Source: Streptomyces sp. NBC_01549 (lineage in GTDB: Bacteria > Actinomycetota > Actinomycetes > Streptomycetales > Streptomycetaceae). Taken from it: a DNA stretch of 64,000 nt. Under the pieces are notes generated by a model. The model saw only the letters and a program-made list of their open reading frames with translations. It was not told the DNA's origin and ran no database searches. Within the stretch, counting starts at the first letter, position 1; each line of letters opens with the position of its first letter. The position numbers were made by a program, and so were the translations under genes. The stretch spans positions 310,001-374,000 of the forward strand of contig NZ_JAPEPW010000001.1 in the NCBI RefSeq assembly GCF_026339955.1, written 5' to 3'. Shown here in pieces: positions 56,132-64,000 of this stretch.

Positions 56132-58555
56132 ATGGGACTGCCGGATCACACCATCCTTGTACATATGGTGAAAATCCCGGGCGATACGGGGCGGGCGACC
56201 ACGGCCGGTGACGCCATGGTGGTGGTCGACGCGCACGGAATCGTCACCGGCTGGAGTGAGGGCGCGCGTCTGCTGACCGGGTACGCCGCGGCGGAGATCA
56301 CCGGCCGCCCGGTGTCGGAGCTGCTGGACGGGGACCCGGGCGAGGCCTGGCGGGCGCTGCTGACGAGCGGCGGCAACGGCGTGGTCGCCGTACGGCACGG
56401 GGACGGCCGGCGGACCGAGCTGGCCCTGCGGGCGTGCCCGCTCCAGGACGAGCACGGGGAGCCGAGCGGATACGTGATCACCGCGGCGCCGGACGAGCAG
56501 GGCCGCGGCCTGGGAGAGCTGGCGTTCAAACAGGCGTCGGTGTCGATGTCGGTGTTCGACACCGAACAGCGCTACCTGCGGATGAACGACACCGCCTGCC
56601 GGGTCATGGGCGTCCAGGAGGCCGAGGTCCTGCACCGCTACTTCCCGGACACCGTCGAGAACGCGGAACACAGCCGCGGCTTCTTCAACCATCTGCGCAA
56701 GGTCGTCGAGACCGGCCGCCCCGTCCACTACGAGAGCTGGACCCGGGCCCCCTCCGGACTGCGCATGAACGCGTGGAACATCGAGATGTGGCCGCTGCGG
56801 TCCCCCTCCGGGCAGCTGCTCGGCGTCTCGCTGGCCGGCTTCGAGAACACCGAGCAGTACCGGGCCCGGCGGCGGCTCGCCCTGCTGAGCAAGGCCGCCG
56901 CCGACATCGGTACGACGCTGGACGTGATCCACACCGCCCGCGAGCTGGCCCAGCTGGCCGTACCCGAGCTGGCCGACTTCGTGAGCGTGGACCTGCTGGA
57001 CGCGGTGGTCGCGGGCGAGGAGCCAGTCGGCGGCCCGGTGGACGCCGATGTGGAGCTGCGCCGGGTCGCGCACCGCTCCCGTGCCGCCGACGCGCCGGGG
57101 ACGGTGATCGATCTGGGCGCGGCGGAGGTCTACCCGTCCTCCTCCCCGCCGATCCGCGCTCTGGTCACCGGGCACGCGGTGCTCACCAGGACCGGTGACC
57201 CGGACGTCGACGGGTGGCTCGCCCGGCACGGCACCCGGGCCGCCACGCCATACCAGCCGCGCCGCCAGAACCTCTCCATGATGGCAGTACCGCTGGTGGC
57301 GCGCGGTACGACCATGGGGGTGGCGGTCTTCGTACGGCTGCTCACCGCCGAGCGCCCGGACGCATTCGACCACGACGACGTGTCGCTGGCCCAGGAGCTC
57401 GCCAGCCGCACGGCCGTCTGCGTGGACAACGCCCGCCGGTACGGCAAGGAGCGTACGACCGCGCTGGCCCTGCAGCGCAGTCTGCTGCCCCAGGCCATGG
57501 CCGGTCAGGCGGCGGTCGAGTTCGCCTCCCGCTACCTTCCGGCGCTGTCGCGGGCGGGCGTCGGCGGCGACTGGTTCGATGTGATCCCGCTGTCCGGGAC
57601 GCGGGTGGCGCTCGTCGTCGGCGATGTCGTCGGGCACGGCATCCATGCCTCGGTCACCATGGGCCGGCTCCGTACGGCGGTATGGACTCTGGCCGACGTC
57701 GACCTGCCCCCGGACGAGCTGCTCACCCACCTCGACGACCTGGTCGGACATCTGGCGGACGACGAGAGCCCGACGGGCGCGGAGATCGGCGCCACCTGTC
57801 TGTACGCGGTGTACGACCCGGTGTCCGGGCACTGCGCGATCGCCGCCGCGGGGCACCCGCCGCCCGCGGTGCTGTTCCCGGACGGCACCGTGAAGGTCGT
57901 CGAGGTGAGCGCGGGACCGATGCTCGGCGTGGGCGGCCTCCCCTTCGAGGCCACCGAGCTGCACCTGCCGGAAGGCTCCGTCCTCGCCCTCTACACCGAC
58001 GGTCTCTTCGCGGCCCGCCACCTCGACGCGGACGCGGGTACGGCCGTGCTGTGCAGCGCGCTGACGGTCCCCGCCGGAAATCTGGACGACGCCTGCGACA
58101 ACGTGCTCCAGGTGCTGCTCCCGCAGCACCCCACCGACGACGTGGCCCTGCTGCTGGCCCGCACCCGCACTCTGGACAGCGACGAGGTGGCGGTGTGGGA
58201 CCTGCCCGCCGATCCGGCGGAGGTCGCCTCCGCCCGGCAGTACGCCACCGAGCAGCTGACCCGCTGGGGGCTCGACGAGGTCGCGTTCGTCACCGAACTC
58301 GTCGTCAGCGAACTGGTCACCAACGCCATCCGCTACGGCGGCGCCCCCATCCAGCTCCGGCTCATCCGCGACCGCGCCCTCATCTGCGAGGTCTCCGACG
58401 CCAGCAGCACCTCTCCCCATCTGCGCCGGGCCCACACCTTCGACGAGGGCGGCCGCGGGCTGCTCCTCGTCGCCCAGCTCACCGACCGCTGGGGCAGCCG
58501 CACCACCAGCGCCGGAAAGACGATCTGGGCCGAACAGGCGCTGCCGTTCGAGTGA
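56132..58555 (+). CDS. PAS-PAS-GAF SpoIIE-type phosphatase with anti-sigma-like ATPase domain
   Basis: An 807-aa cytoplasmic signalling protein. Two PAS domains (about 20-115 and 130-235), a GAF domain (about 245-430, MMAVPLVARGTTMGVAVF), a PP2C/SpoIIE domain (about 445-650, ALQRSLLPQ, GVGGDWFDVIPLSG, LVVGDVVGHG, LALYTDGLFAAR) and an RsbW-like ATPase (about 685-800, LVVSELVTNAIRYGG, EGGRGLLLVAQLTDRWG). The architecture is of regulators that dephosphorylate anti-anti-sigma factors and may phosphorylate them too. The start is uncertain: ATG 56132, or ATG 56168 (MVKIPG) with no binding site. No sigma factor is adjacent. Confidence 0.88.
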   Translation: MGLPDHTILVHMVKIPGDTGRATTAGDAMVVVDAHGIVTGWSEGARLLTGYAAAEITGRPVSELLDGDPGEAWRALLTSGGNGVVAVRHGDGRRTELALRACPLQDEHGEPSGYVITAAPDEQGRGLGELAFKQASVSMSVFDTEQRYLRMNDTACRVMGVQEAEVLHRYFPDTVENAEHSRGFFNHLRKVVETGRPVHYESWTRAPSGLRMNAWNIEMWPLRSPSGQLLGVSLAGFENTEQYRARRRLALLSKAAADIGTTLDVIHTARELAQLAVPELADFVSVDLLDAVVAGEEPVGGPVDADVELRRVAHRSRAADAPGTVIDLGAAEVYPSSSPPIRALVTGHAVLTRTGDPDVDGWLARHGTRAATPYQPRRQNLSMMAVPLVARGTTMGVAVFVRLLTAERPDAFDHDDVSLAQELASRTAVCVDNARRYGKERTTALALQRSLLPQAMAGQAAVEFASRYLPALSRAGVGGDWFDVIPLSGTRVALVVGDVVGHGIHASVTMGRLRTAVWTLADVDLPPDELLTHLDDLVGHLADDESPTGAEIGATCLYAVYDPVSGHCAIAAAGHPPPAVLFPDGTVKVVEVSAGPMLGVGGLPFEATELHLPEGSVLALYTDGLFAARHLDADAGTAVLCSALTVPAGNLDDACDNVLQVLLPQHPTDDVALLLARTRTLDSDEVAVWDLPADPAEVASARQYATEQLTRWGLDEVAFVTELVVSELVTNAIRYGGAPIQLRLIRDRALICEVSDASSTSPHLRRAHTFDEGGRGLLLVAQLTDRWGSRTTSAGKTIWAEQALPFE

Positions 58556-58571
58556 CGCGGCCTCGCGGTCG

Positions 58572-59036
58572 CTACTGGAAGTCGCAGCCGGGGTTGGGCG
58601 CGTCCTCCGAGAACGGCGAGCCGTGGGGCAGGACGTACAGCACGTCCAGGACGACGGGGACCGAGCCCTCGTTGCGGCCGATGTGCACATGACCGGGGCC
58701 CGGGGGCTCGGTGATCGTACGGCCGGCCGGGTAGGTGCCGTCCGGCTCACAGCCCGCGTCGAAGTGGCTCAGGGTGCCCTGCTTCACGAAGCCGTACAAG
58801 GGCCCGTCGTGGTAGTGCCAGCCGGTGCTCTGGCCGGATGGGACGGTGATCTCGCGGAGGGTGTAGTCCGTGTTCCCCACGGTGGTCTGATACAGCAGCT
58901 TCGCGGTGACACCGGCGCCGGGAGGAGTAGCGTACGCGGTCCCGGCGACCAGCGACATGGCCGACAGGCCGACAACTACGGCGCCCGTCACTCCCGTACG
59001 CAGCATGGCACGGGCAGCGGAAACCTCACGCGTCAT
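58572..59036 (-). CDS. Secreted cupin-domain protein
   Basis: A 154-aa exported protein. ATG 59036 has GGAGG 8 nt upstream. Signal peptide about 1-36 ending in AYATP. The cupin barrel has TGWHYHDGPLYGFVKQGTL (motif 1 with two metal histidines and Glu replaced by a different residue) and PGPGHVHIGRNEG (motif 2). It may bind a metal or small ligand outside the cell; enzymatic function is not assignable. It converges on the phosphatase gene with a 16-bp gap. Confidence 0.8.
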   Translation of the reverse strand: MTREVSAARAMLRTGVTGAVVVGLSAMSLVAGTAYATPPGAGVTAKLLYQTTVGNTDYTLREITVPSGQSTGWHYHDGPLYGFVKQGTLSHFDAGCEPDGTYPAGRTITEPPGPGHVHIGRNEGSVPVVLDVLYVLPHGSPFSEDAPNPGCDFQ

Positions 59037-59348
59037 CTCGTCCTCCCCCATGTGAACGCAACACCCCGCCAACGGCGGGTCCGCGCCCCATCATTGAACA
59101 TCCGCGCCCCATGCGGAAGGTGCGATACCGCCCAACTCGCCCGTCACGTCTCCAACTAGTGACGATGCGACGACGACGCACCGCCGCAGGCCATCTCCGG
59201 CATATGCCCGCTCACTTGACGGCCGAGTGTGACACACGGTTGGCTCCGGCCCAACGAAAGTACGACAGTCGGTGCACAACGTCCCGACGTCGCACCGCTC
59301 TCACCCTCCCCGTCCCGCCGCTGGGCCGCACAGCAAGGTGCCGCACCC
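59037..59348. other. Divergent region between cupin and binding-protein genes, with paired direct repeats
   Basis: About 310 bp without a supported gene. It contains the stem CCCGCC/GGCGGG (59065-59079) and two copies of TCCGCGCCCCAT (59080-59091 and 59101-59112) 21 bp apart, that is on the same face of the helix. Promoters for both genes should lie here. Confidence 0.5.
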
Positions 59349-60368
59349 ATGAACATGTCCCCCACTTCTCACCACTTCCCCGGATCCCCGCACCGCGCCG
59401 CCCTCGTCGCCATCCTCGCCGCGGGCTGTCTGCTCGCGGCCGGCTGCTCCGCCTCCGGCGGATCGAACGAAACGAGCGACGGCTCGGCGGGGAAGGCGGG
59501 CACCGGCCGGATCAAGGTCGCCCTGATCACCCACGGCGCCCGCGGAGACGCGTTCTGGGAACTGGTGCGCAAGGGCGCACAGGCGGCGGCCGCCAAGGAC
59601 AACATCGACCTGACGTACGCGAGCGACTCCGAGGCCGCCGCCCAGGCGAGCCTGGTACGGGACGCGATCCGCGACCGGGTGGACGGCATCGCGCTGACGC
59701 TGGCCAAGCCGGAGGCGATGCAGAGCGCGGTCAGCGCGGCCAAGGCGGCGGGGATACCCGTGGTCGGCCTCAACTCCGGGATCGACGCCTGGAAGTCCGA
59801 GGGCCTGCTGGAGTACTTCGGCCAGGACGAGAGCGTCGCGGGCCGGGCCACCGGCGACAAACTGGACGAGCTCAAGGCCAAGCACGCCCTCTGTGTCATC
59901 CACGAACAGGGCAACATCGCGCTGGAGGCCCGCTGCGCCGGGGTGAAGAAGACGTTCGGCGGCGAGACCGACCTGCTCTATGTGAACGGCACCGACATGG
60001 ACGCGGTGGGCGCCGCCGTCACGGCCAAACTGCGCGCGGACCCGAGCGTCGACGAAGTCGTCACGCTGGGCGCACAGTTCGCGCTCGCCGCGGTGAAGTC
60101 GGTGAAGGCCGCGGGCAGCAAGGCCCAGGTCGCCAGCTTCGACCTCAACAACGGGCTGGTGAAGTCCGTGCAGAGCGGGGACGTGCAGTTCGCGGTGGAT
60201 CAGCAGCCCTACCTCCAGGGCTATCTGGCCGTGGACTCGCTCTGGCTCTACCACTCCAACGGCAACTTCAGCGGCGGCGGGACCGCTCCCGTGCTCACCG
60301 GACCCGCGTTCGTCACCAAGGAGAACGTCTCCTCGGTCGCGAAGTTCGCGGCGAACGGGACCCGCTGA
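59349..60368 (+). CDS. Orphan sugar-type ABC substrate-binding lipoprotein
   Basis: A 339-aa exported lipoprotein with the lipobox LAAGC at about residue 33. The mature part is a type I periplasmic binding fold of the ribose/xylose group: IKVALITHGARGDAFWELVRKG, VDGIALTLAKPEAMQSAV, AAGIPVVGLNSGID and SFDLNNGLVKSVQSGDVQFAVDQQPYLQGYL. No permease or ATPase gene is near, which is unusual for the family. It lies 163 bp upstream of a sensor kinase gene of the second conservon on the same strand, so it may present a ligand to that sensor. The ATG at 59349 is supported by AAGGTG. Confidence 0.85.
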   Translation: MNMSPTSHHFPGSPHRAALVAILAAGCLLAAGCSASGGSNETSDGSAGKAGTGRIKVALITHGARGDAFWELVRKGAQAAAAKDNIDLTYASDSEAAAQASLVRDAIRDRVDGIALTLAKPEAMQSAVSAAKAAGIPVVGLNSGIDAWKSEGLLEYFGQDESVAGRATGDKLDELKAKHALCVIHEQGNIALEARCAGVKKTFGGETDLLYVNGTDMDAVGAAVTAKLRADPSVDEVVTLGAQFALAAVKSVKAAGSKAQVASFDLNNGLVKSVQSGDVQFAVDQQPYLQGYLAVDSLWLYHSNGNFSGGGTAPVLTGPAFVTKENVSSVAKFAANGTR

Positions 60369-60531
60369 TCTGCCGCCGCCCGCACAGGCGGCACCAAGGT
60401 TTTCCGTCCCTCACGGTGCGTACGATCACTTGTACGGATAGCATCCTGCGCACCCCATGTGCTTCGGCAGGACCACCCCTCTTGCCCTCGTCAGAACCCT
60501 TCCTCTCTTCGCTGATCGCTCTAGGACGACG

Positions 60532-62946
60532 ATGTCTCCACGGACCGGTGCCCGGCGCCGTCTCGGCTCCATACGTCTCTCCCTGATCCTGCTGGCGCTG
60601 GTCCCCAGCGTCACTCTCGCCGCCATGTGGGGTGTGACGACGACGCAGATCTTCTCGGAGGGGCTGCGCCTGCGCGAACAGACGGGGCTGAGCCGGTCGA
60701 CCGGCGCCATGGGCACCGAGGCGACGCTCGCGCTGCAGCGGGAACGCAGTCTGTCGGCCGCCTGGCTGGCCTCGCCGCACGGTTCCCGGGCCGCCCTGGA
60801 CCAGCAGCGCATGCGCACGGACACCGAGGTCGCGAAGCTGGTGCGCCGGTCCGAGGACTTCAGGAACGCGCCCGCCCGGATCGGGGACCGGATGTACTCG
60901 GTCATCGCCTCGGTGGGCAGCCTCGAGTACTACCGGGGCCAGGTGGACCACCCCACCGACATCACCGCCCAGCAGGCCCTGGACCAGTACACCTCGATCA
61001 TCGGCGACCAGATCCACGCCTTCCAGGAACTCTCCCAGGTCGACGACGGCGACCTCACTTCGCAGGCAGGGCCGCTGATCACACTGGGGAACGCGGCGGA
61101 GCTGGTCGCGCAGGAGGACGCCCAGCTCGGCCTCGCCTGGCCCTCGGGCAAGCTCGACCAGCAGTCGTGGCAGGAGTTCGCCCAGCGGGTCGACGTACGC
61201 CGCTGGGTCGTCCAGAACCAGGTCCTCAACTCGCTGCACGGCACGGTGAAGGACCAGGTCGAACGGGTCCTCCAGGGCCAGGACTGGAAGACCCTGGAGA
61301 CCGTCGAGGACCAGGTCATCGCGGCCCGGACGGCGCACGGCCAGGTGGCCAGGACGGTCGAACTGCCCCACGCGCAGGCCCGCTGGAACGCCGCGTTCGC
61401 CAGAATCTCCGCCCAGTACACGGACCTGATCCAGCAGCAGACCACGCAACTCCTCGACCGCAGCGCCGACAAGGCGCACGGCCTGCTGATCAAGGCGGCC
61501 GCGCTGAGCGCCGGCGGACTCGTCGCCCTGCTGGTGTGCGTCGTGATGTCCTGGCGCATCACCCGCTCCCTCTCCCGGCGGCTGCGCGGTCTCAGGATGG
61601 CCACGCTCAGCCTGGCCGAGGAGCGGCTGCCCGACGTGGTCGCCCGGCTGAACCGGGGCGAGAAGGTCGACGTGGAATCCGCCACCCCTCCGCTGGACTA
61701 CGGCGAGGACGAACTCGGGCAGGTGGCCAAGGCGTTCAACACCGCGCAGCGCACGGCGGTGCACACCGCGGTGGAACTCGCCGACACCAGACGCGGCTTC
61801 CAGAAGGTGATCCTGGGCATCGCCCGGCAGAGCCAGAACCTGGTCAACCTGCAGCTCAGCAAGCTCGACGCGCTGGAACGCGAGCACCAGGACCCGGGGA
61901 TCCTCAAGGGCCTGTACGAACTCGACTCCACCGCGAGCCAGCTCCGCCGCTACGAGGAGAACCTCGTCATCATCAGCGGCGAGCAGCCCCGGCGCAGCTG
62001 GACCGAACCGGTCGCGCTGATCGACATCCTGCACAGTGCCGTCGGTGAGGTCGCCCAGTACCAGCGGGTGGAGGTGCACACCGACGACGAGGTGTACCTG
62101 AGCCCGCCCGCGGTGGCCGACGTCATCCATCTGCTGGCCGAGCTCATCGACAACGCGACCGCCTACTCCCCCGCGCCCAGCCCGGTCGGGGTGCGGGCCG
62201 CGATGGTGGCCAAGGGCCTGGCCGTCGAGATCGAGGACCGGGGCCTCGGCCTGGCCGAGGAGGACTACGCCGCGTTCAACGCCCAGTTGGCGGTGGCCCC
62301 GCAGTTCGACGTGGTTGCGCTCGCCGACGACCTGCGGCTCGGCATGTTCGTGATCGCCCGGCTCGCCACCCGGCACGGCATCGCCGTCACCCTGCGCTCC
62401 TCGCCGTACGGCGGCACCACCGCGATCGTGCTGATCCCGCACGACATCGTGGTCCGCGAGAGCCCCGACTCCCCCGCCACGGACAGGGACGCCGCGGTAC
62501 CGGCCGCGGTCGTGGCCGCGAGGGGCTCCGACGAGGCCGCGGCCGCGGAGCGGCAGACCCATGAACGTACGGAGGAGGCGCACCCCGCCGCCCGGGCCCG
62601 CACGGCCGACTCCGCCGCGCCCCGTCCCGCGCCCGGTGCCGCCCGCTGCGACGGACTCGTTCCGCTGCCGCGCCGAGTGCCGCAGACCAGCCTGGCCACG
62701 GAGCTGCGGGAGGAGGCCGCGCCTTCCGAGGCCGACGACAAGGACGCCGCCGACGCCGACGACTTCACCGCGGAGCGCGCCGCCTCCTCCCTCGCCGGCT
62801 TCCAGCGCGGGACGCTCCGGGCCCGTGACGACGAGGAGATGCCGTACGGCGACGGGGGCGAGGAACCGTCGTACGACCACGGGGACGACCAGGCCCCGAC
62901 CCAGCCCGCAGACCGCTCGTGGACTCCGCCCGCCGACCGCTCGTGA
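60532..62946 (+). CDS. cvnA: Conservon sensor histidine-kinase-like protein with NIT domain (CvnA)
   Basis: An 804-aa membrane protein. Membrane helix 1 is about residues 16-36 (LSLILLALVPSVTLAAMWGV), followed by an extracytoplasmic all-helical NIT-type sensor domain (about 50-310, with TLALQRERSLSAAWLAS) and helix 2 (about 320-342, AGGLVALLVCVVMSW). A HAMP-like segment and a kinase core follow: ILGIARQSQNLVNLQLSKLD, N box LAELIDNATAYSP, G box VEIEDRGLGLAEED and GMFVIARLATRHGI. The C-terminal 170 residues are acidic and disordered. ATG 60532 has AGGACG upstream. NIT domains sense nitrate or other small molecules. Confidence 0.92.
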   Translation: MSPRTGARRRLGSIRLSLILLALVPSVTLAAMWGVTTTQIFSEGLRLREQTGLSRSTGAMGTEATLALQRERSLSAAWLASPHGSRAALDQQRMRTDTEVAKLVRRSEDFRNAPARIGDRMYSVIASVGSLEYYRGQVDHPTDITAQQALDQYTSIIGDQIHAFQELSQVDDGDLTSQAGPLITLGNAAELVAQEDAQLGLAWPSGKLDQQSWQEFAQRVDVRRWVVQNQVLNSLHGTVKDQVERVLQGQDWKTLETVEDQVIAARTAHGQVARTVELPHAQARWNAAFARISAQYTDLIQQQTTQLLDRSADKAHGLLIKAAALSAGGLVALLVCVVMSWRITRSLSRRLRGLRMATLSLAEERLPDVVARLNRGEKVDVESATPPLDYGEDELGQVAKAFNTAQRTAVHTAVELADTRRGFQKVILGIARQSQNLVNLQLSKLDALEREHQDPGILKGLYELDSTASQLRRYEENLVIISGEQPRRSWTEPVALIDILHSAVGEVAQYQRVEVHTDDEVYLSPPAVADVIHLLAELIDNATAYSPAPSPVGVRAAMVAKGLAVEIEDRGLGLAEEDYAAFNAQLAVAPQFDVVALADDLRLGMFVIARLATRHGIAVTLRSSPYGGTTAIVLIPHDIVVRESPDSPATDRDAAVPAAVVAARGSDEAAAAERQTHERTEEAHPAARARTADSAAPRPAPGAARCDGLVPLPRRVPQTSLATELREEAAPSEADDKDAADADDFTAERAASSLAGFQRGTLRARDDEEMPYGDGGEEPSYDHGDDQAPTQPADRSWTPPADRS

Positions 62947-62957
62947 AGGACAGAGAA

Positions 62958-63389
62958 ATGACACGCCCCAGCACCGCCACACACAGCCAGCTCGACCAGC
63001 TGCTCACCGGACTGGTGGAACGGGTCGCCGATGTGAACCACGCCGTCGTGCTCTCCGAGGACGGACTGGTCGTCAGCAAGTCCACGGCGTTCGTCCGCGA
63101 CGACGCCGAGCGGCTGGCGGCGACCGCGTCCGGCCTGATGAGCCTCAGCAAGGGCGTCAGCATGGACTTCCGCGGCGGCCCGGTGCGCCAGGCGCTGATC
63201 GAGATGCGCGACAGCTATCTGATCCTCACCGCCGCGGGCCCCGGCGCCCATCTCGCCGTGCTCACCAACCAGGGCGCGGACGTCGGCGTCGTGGCGTACC
63301 AGATGAACATGCTGGTGAAGAAGATCGGCGAGCACCTCAGGGCCGCACCTCGCGCGGGCGTCGCCGCCGCGGCCGACAACGGCGAGTGA
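62958..63389 (+). CDS. cvnB: Conservon roadblock/LC7 protein (CvnB)
   Basis: A 143-aa roadblock/LC7 protein: LDQLLTGLVERVADVNHAVV, SEDGLVVSKS and GPGAHLAVLTNQGADVG. ATG 62958 has GAAGGA 7 nt upstream and lies 11 bp after the CvnA stop. It is homologous to CvnB of the first conservon but clearly diverged. Confidence 0.92.
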   Translation: MTRPSTATHSQLDQLLTGLVERVADVNHAVVLSEDGLVVSKSTAFVRDDAERLAATASGLMSLSKGVSMDFRGGPVRQALIEMRDSYLILTAAGPGAHLAVLTNQGADVGVVAYQMNMLVKKIGEHLRAAPRAGVAAAADNGE

Positions 63390-63390
63390 G

Positions 63391-63747
63391 GTGAGCGAAG
63401 GCGACGCGGCCGGCCGGCTGGTACGGCCGTTCACGCTGACCGGAGGCCGCACCCGGCCCAGCCGCGCCGACTTCACCCTCATCACGTCGGTGACCGCGGT
63501 GGATCCGCCGCCCGAGGGCGCCACCCGGCCGCAACCCGAGCACTCCCGGATCCTGCGGCTGTGCGCCAAGCCGATCGTGGTGGCGGAACTCGCCGCCGAA
63601 CTCGACCTGCCGGTGAGCGTGGTCGTGATCCTGCTCTGCGATCTGCTGGAGACGGGCCGCATCACCGTCCGAGCGCCTCGTCTCCTCTCCCGTACCCCGG
63701 ACCTGGACCTGCTGCAGAAAGTGAGGGACGGCCTTGGCCGGCTCTGA
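63391..63747 (+). CDS. cvnC: Conservon DUF742 protein (CvnC)
   Basis: A 118-aa DUF742 protein starting at GTG 63391, one base after the CvnB stop. AGRLVRPFTLTGGRTRPSR and LRLCAKPIVVAELAAELDLP mark the domain. Its end overlaps the next gene by 14 nt. Confidence 0.92.
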   Translation: MSEGDAAGRLVRPFTLTGGRTRPSRADFTLITSVTAVDPPPEGATRPQPEHSRILRLCAKPIVVAELAAELDLPVSVVVILLCDLLETGRITVRAPRLLSRTPDLDLLQKVRDGLGRL

Positions 63748-64000
63748 CCCCGCCGTGCGCGGAACTTCGGCACCCGCCACACCCTCCGCTCCCGACGCGG
63801 TCAAGATCCTGATCGCCGGAGGGTTCGGCGTCGGCAAGACGACCATGGTCGGGGCGGTCAGCGAGATCGTCCCGCTGCGCACCGAAGAACCCCTCACCTC
63901 CGCCGGTCTGAACGTCGACGACCTCGACGGCATCGAGGAGAAGCGGGCCACCACCGTGGCCCTGGACTTCGGGCGGATCACCCTCAGTCCCGAACTGGTC
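63734..64000 (+). CDS. cvnD: Conservon small GTPase (CvnD), cut by the window end
   Basis: The first 89 codons of a GTPase, starting at TTG 63734 with GAGGGACG upstream; GTG 63755 is an alternative. The P-loop is IAGGFGVGKTTMV, followed by ISEIVPLRTEEPLTSAG-like sequence (SEIVPLRTEEPL) and EKRATTVALDFGRITL, as in CvnD of the first conservon. The remainder, and any cvnE P450 gene, lie outside the window. Confidence 0.9.
   Translation, partial: MAGSDPAVRGTSAPATPSAPDAVKILIAGGFGVGKTTMVGAVSEIVPLRTEEPLTSAGLNVDDLDGIEEKRATTVALDFGRITLSPELV

Noticed and set aside
59349..60368. Member of a complete sugar ABC transporter
   Set aside because: No permease or ATPase gene lies within the neighbouring 10 kb on either side in the window.

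Overview
This is about 64 kb of very GC-rich DNA with the gene content of a Streptomyces chromosome. The evidence is a bifunctional geosmin synthase, two conservons (multi-gene cvn signalling operons), mycothiol-era redox and DinB-type proteins, SSI-family protease inhibitor, rare TTA (bldA-type) codons in only three genes, many GTG starts and many start/stop overlaps between neighbouring genes. No tRNA, rRNA or CRISPR array was seen.

Layout. 1-4.1 kb is the end of a sulfur-assimilation operon: the tail of CysN, a sulfonate-type ABC importer (binding lipoprotein, ATPase, permease) and a sirohydrochlorin chelatase that would supply siroheme for sulfite reductase. 4.1-14.5 kb holds a secreted beta-helix/FN3 protein with a TTA codon, an Rv2466c-like DsbA protein, a DinB-like protein, a ketopantoate reductase, an aldo/keto reductase, a transglutaminase-like protein and an MMPL exporter. 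14.5-17.7 kb has a macrolide-inactivating glycosyltransferase behind a perfect palindrome, and a TnpB element that has cut off a sugar-ABC permease gene. 17.9-20.9 kb carries a kinase-like protein, a DEDDh exonuclease and a HEPN-domain protein.

21.0-23.2 kb is the most unusual locus: a secreted copper amine oxidase catalytic domain (439 aa) preceded by a separate secreted protein that looks like the missing N2-N3 domains, so the enzyme appears to be split over two genes. 23.4-35.3 kb is the trehalose TreX-TreY-TreZ route from glycogen, interrupted by a P450, two paralogous M14 zinc carboxypeptidases and an SSI-type inhibitor whose start overlaps the stop of one carboxypeptidase. 35.3-42.3 kb holds a catalytically degenerate kinase-fold protein, an M24 peptidase, geosmin synthase, and an alpha/beta hydrolase coupled to a P450.

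42.3-49.1 kb is largely secreted or surface proteins: a subtilisin-like protease with a P domain, a membrane-anchored lytic polysaccharide monooxygenase, a small secreted protein and the DUF6230/DUF6114 pair, plus an ARMT1-type phosphatase. 49.3-54.9 kb is a P450 facing a complete five-gene conservon (cvnA-B-C-D-E) in which every junction overlaps. 55.0-60.4 kb has a TTA-containing AraC regulator, a PAS-GAF-PP2C-ATPase phosphatase, a secreted cupin and an orphan sugar-type binding lipoprotein. From 60.5 kb a second conservon begins (NIT-type sensor kinase, roadblock, DUF742, GTPase) and runs off the window edge.

Gene identities rest on motif recognition by eye. Start sites were chosen from ribosome binding sites where visible. 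Promoter and operator calls are tentative.
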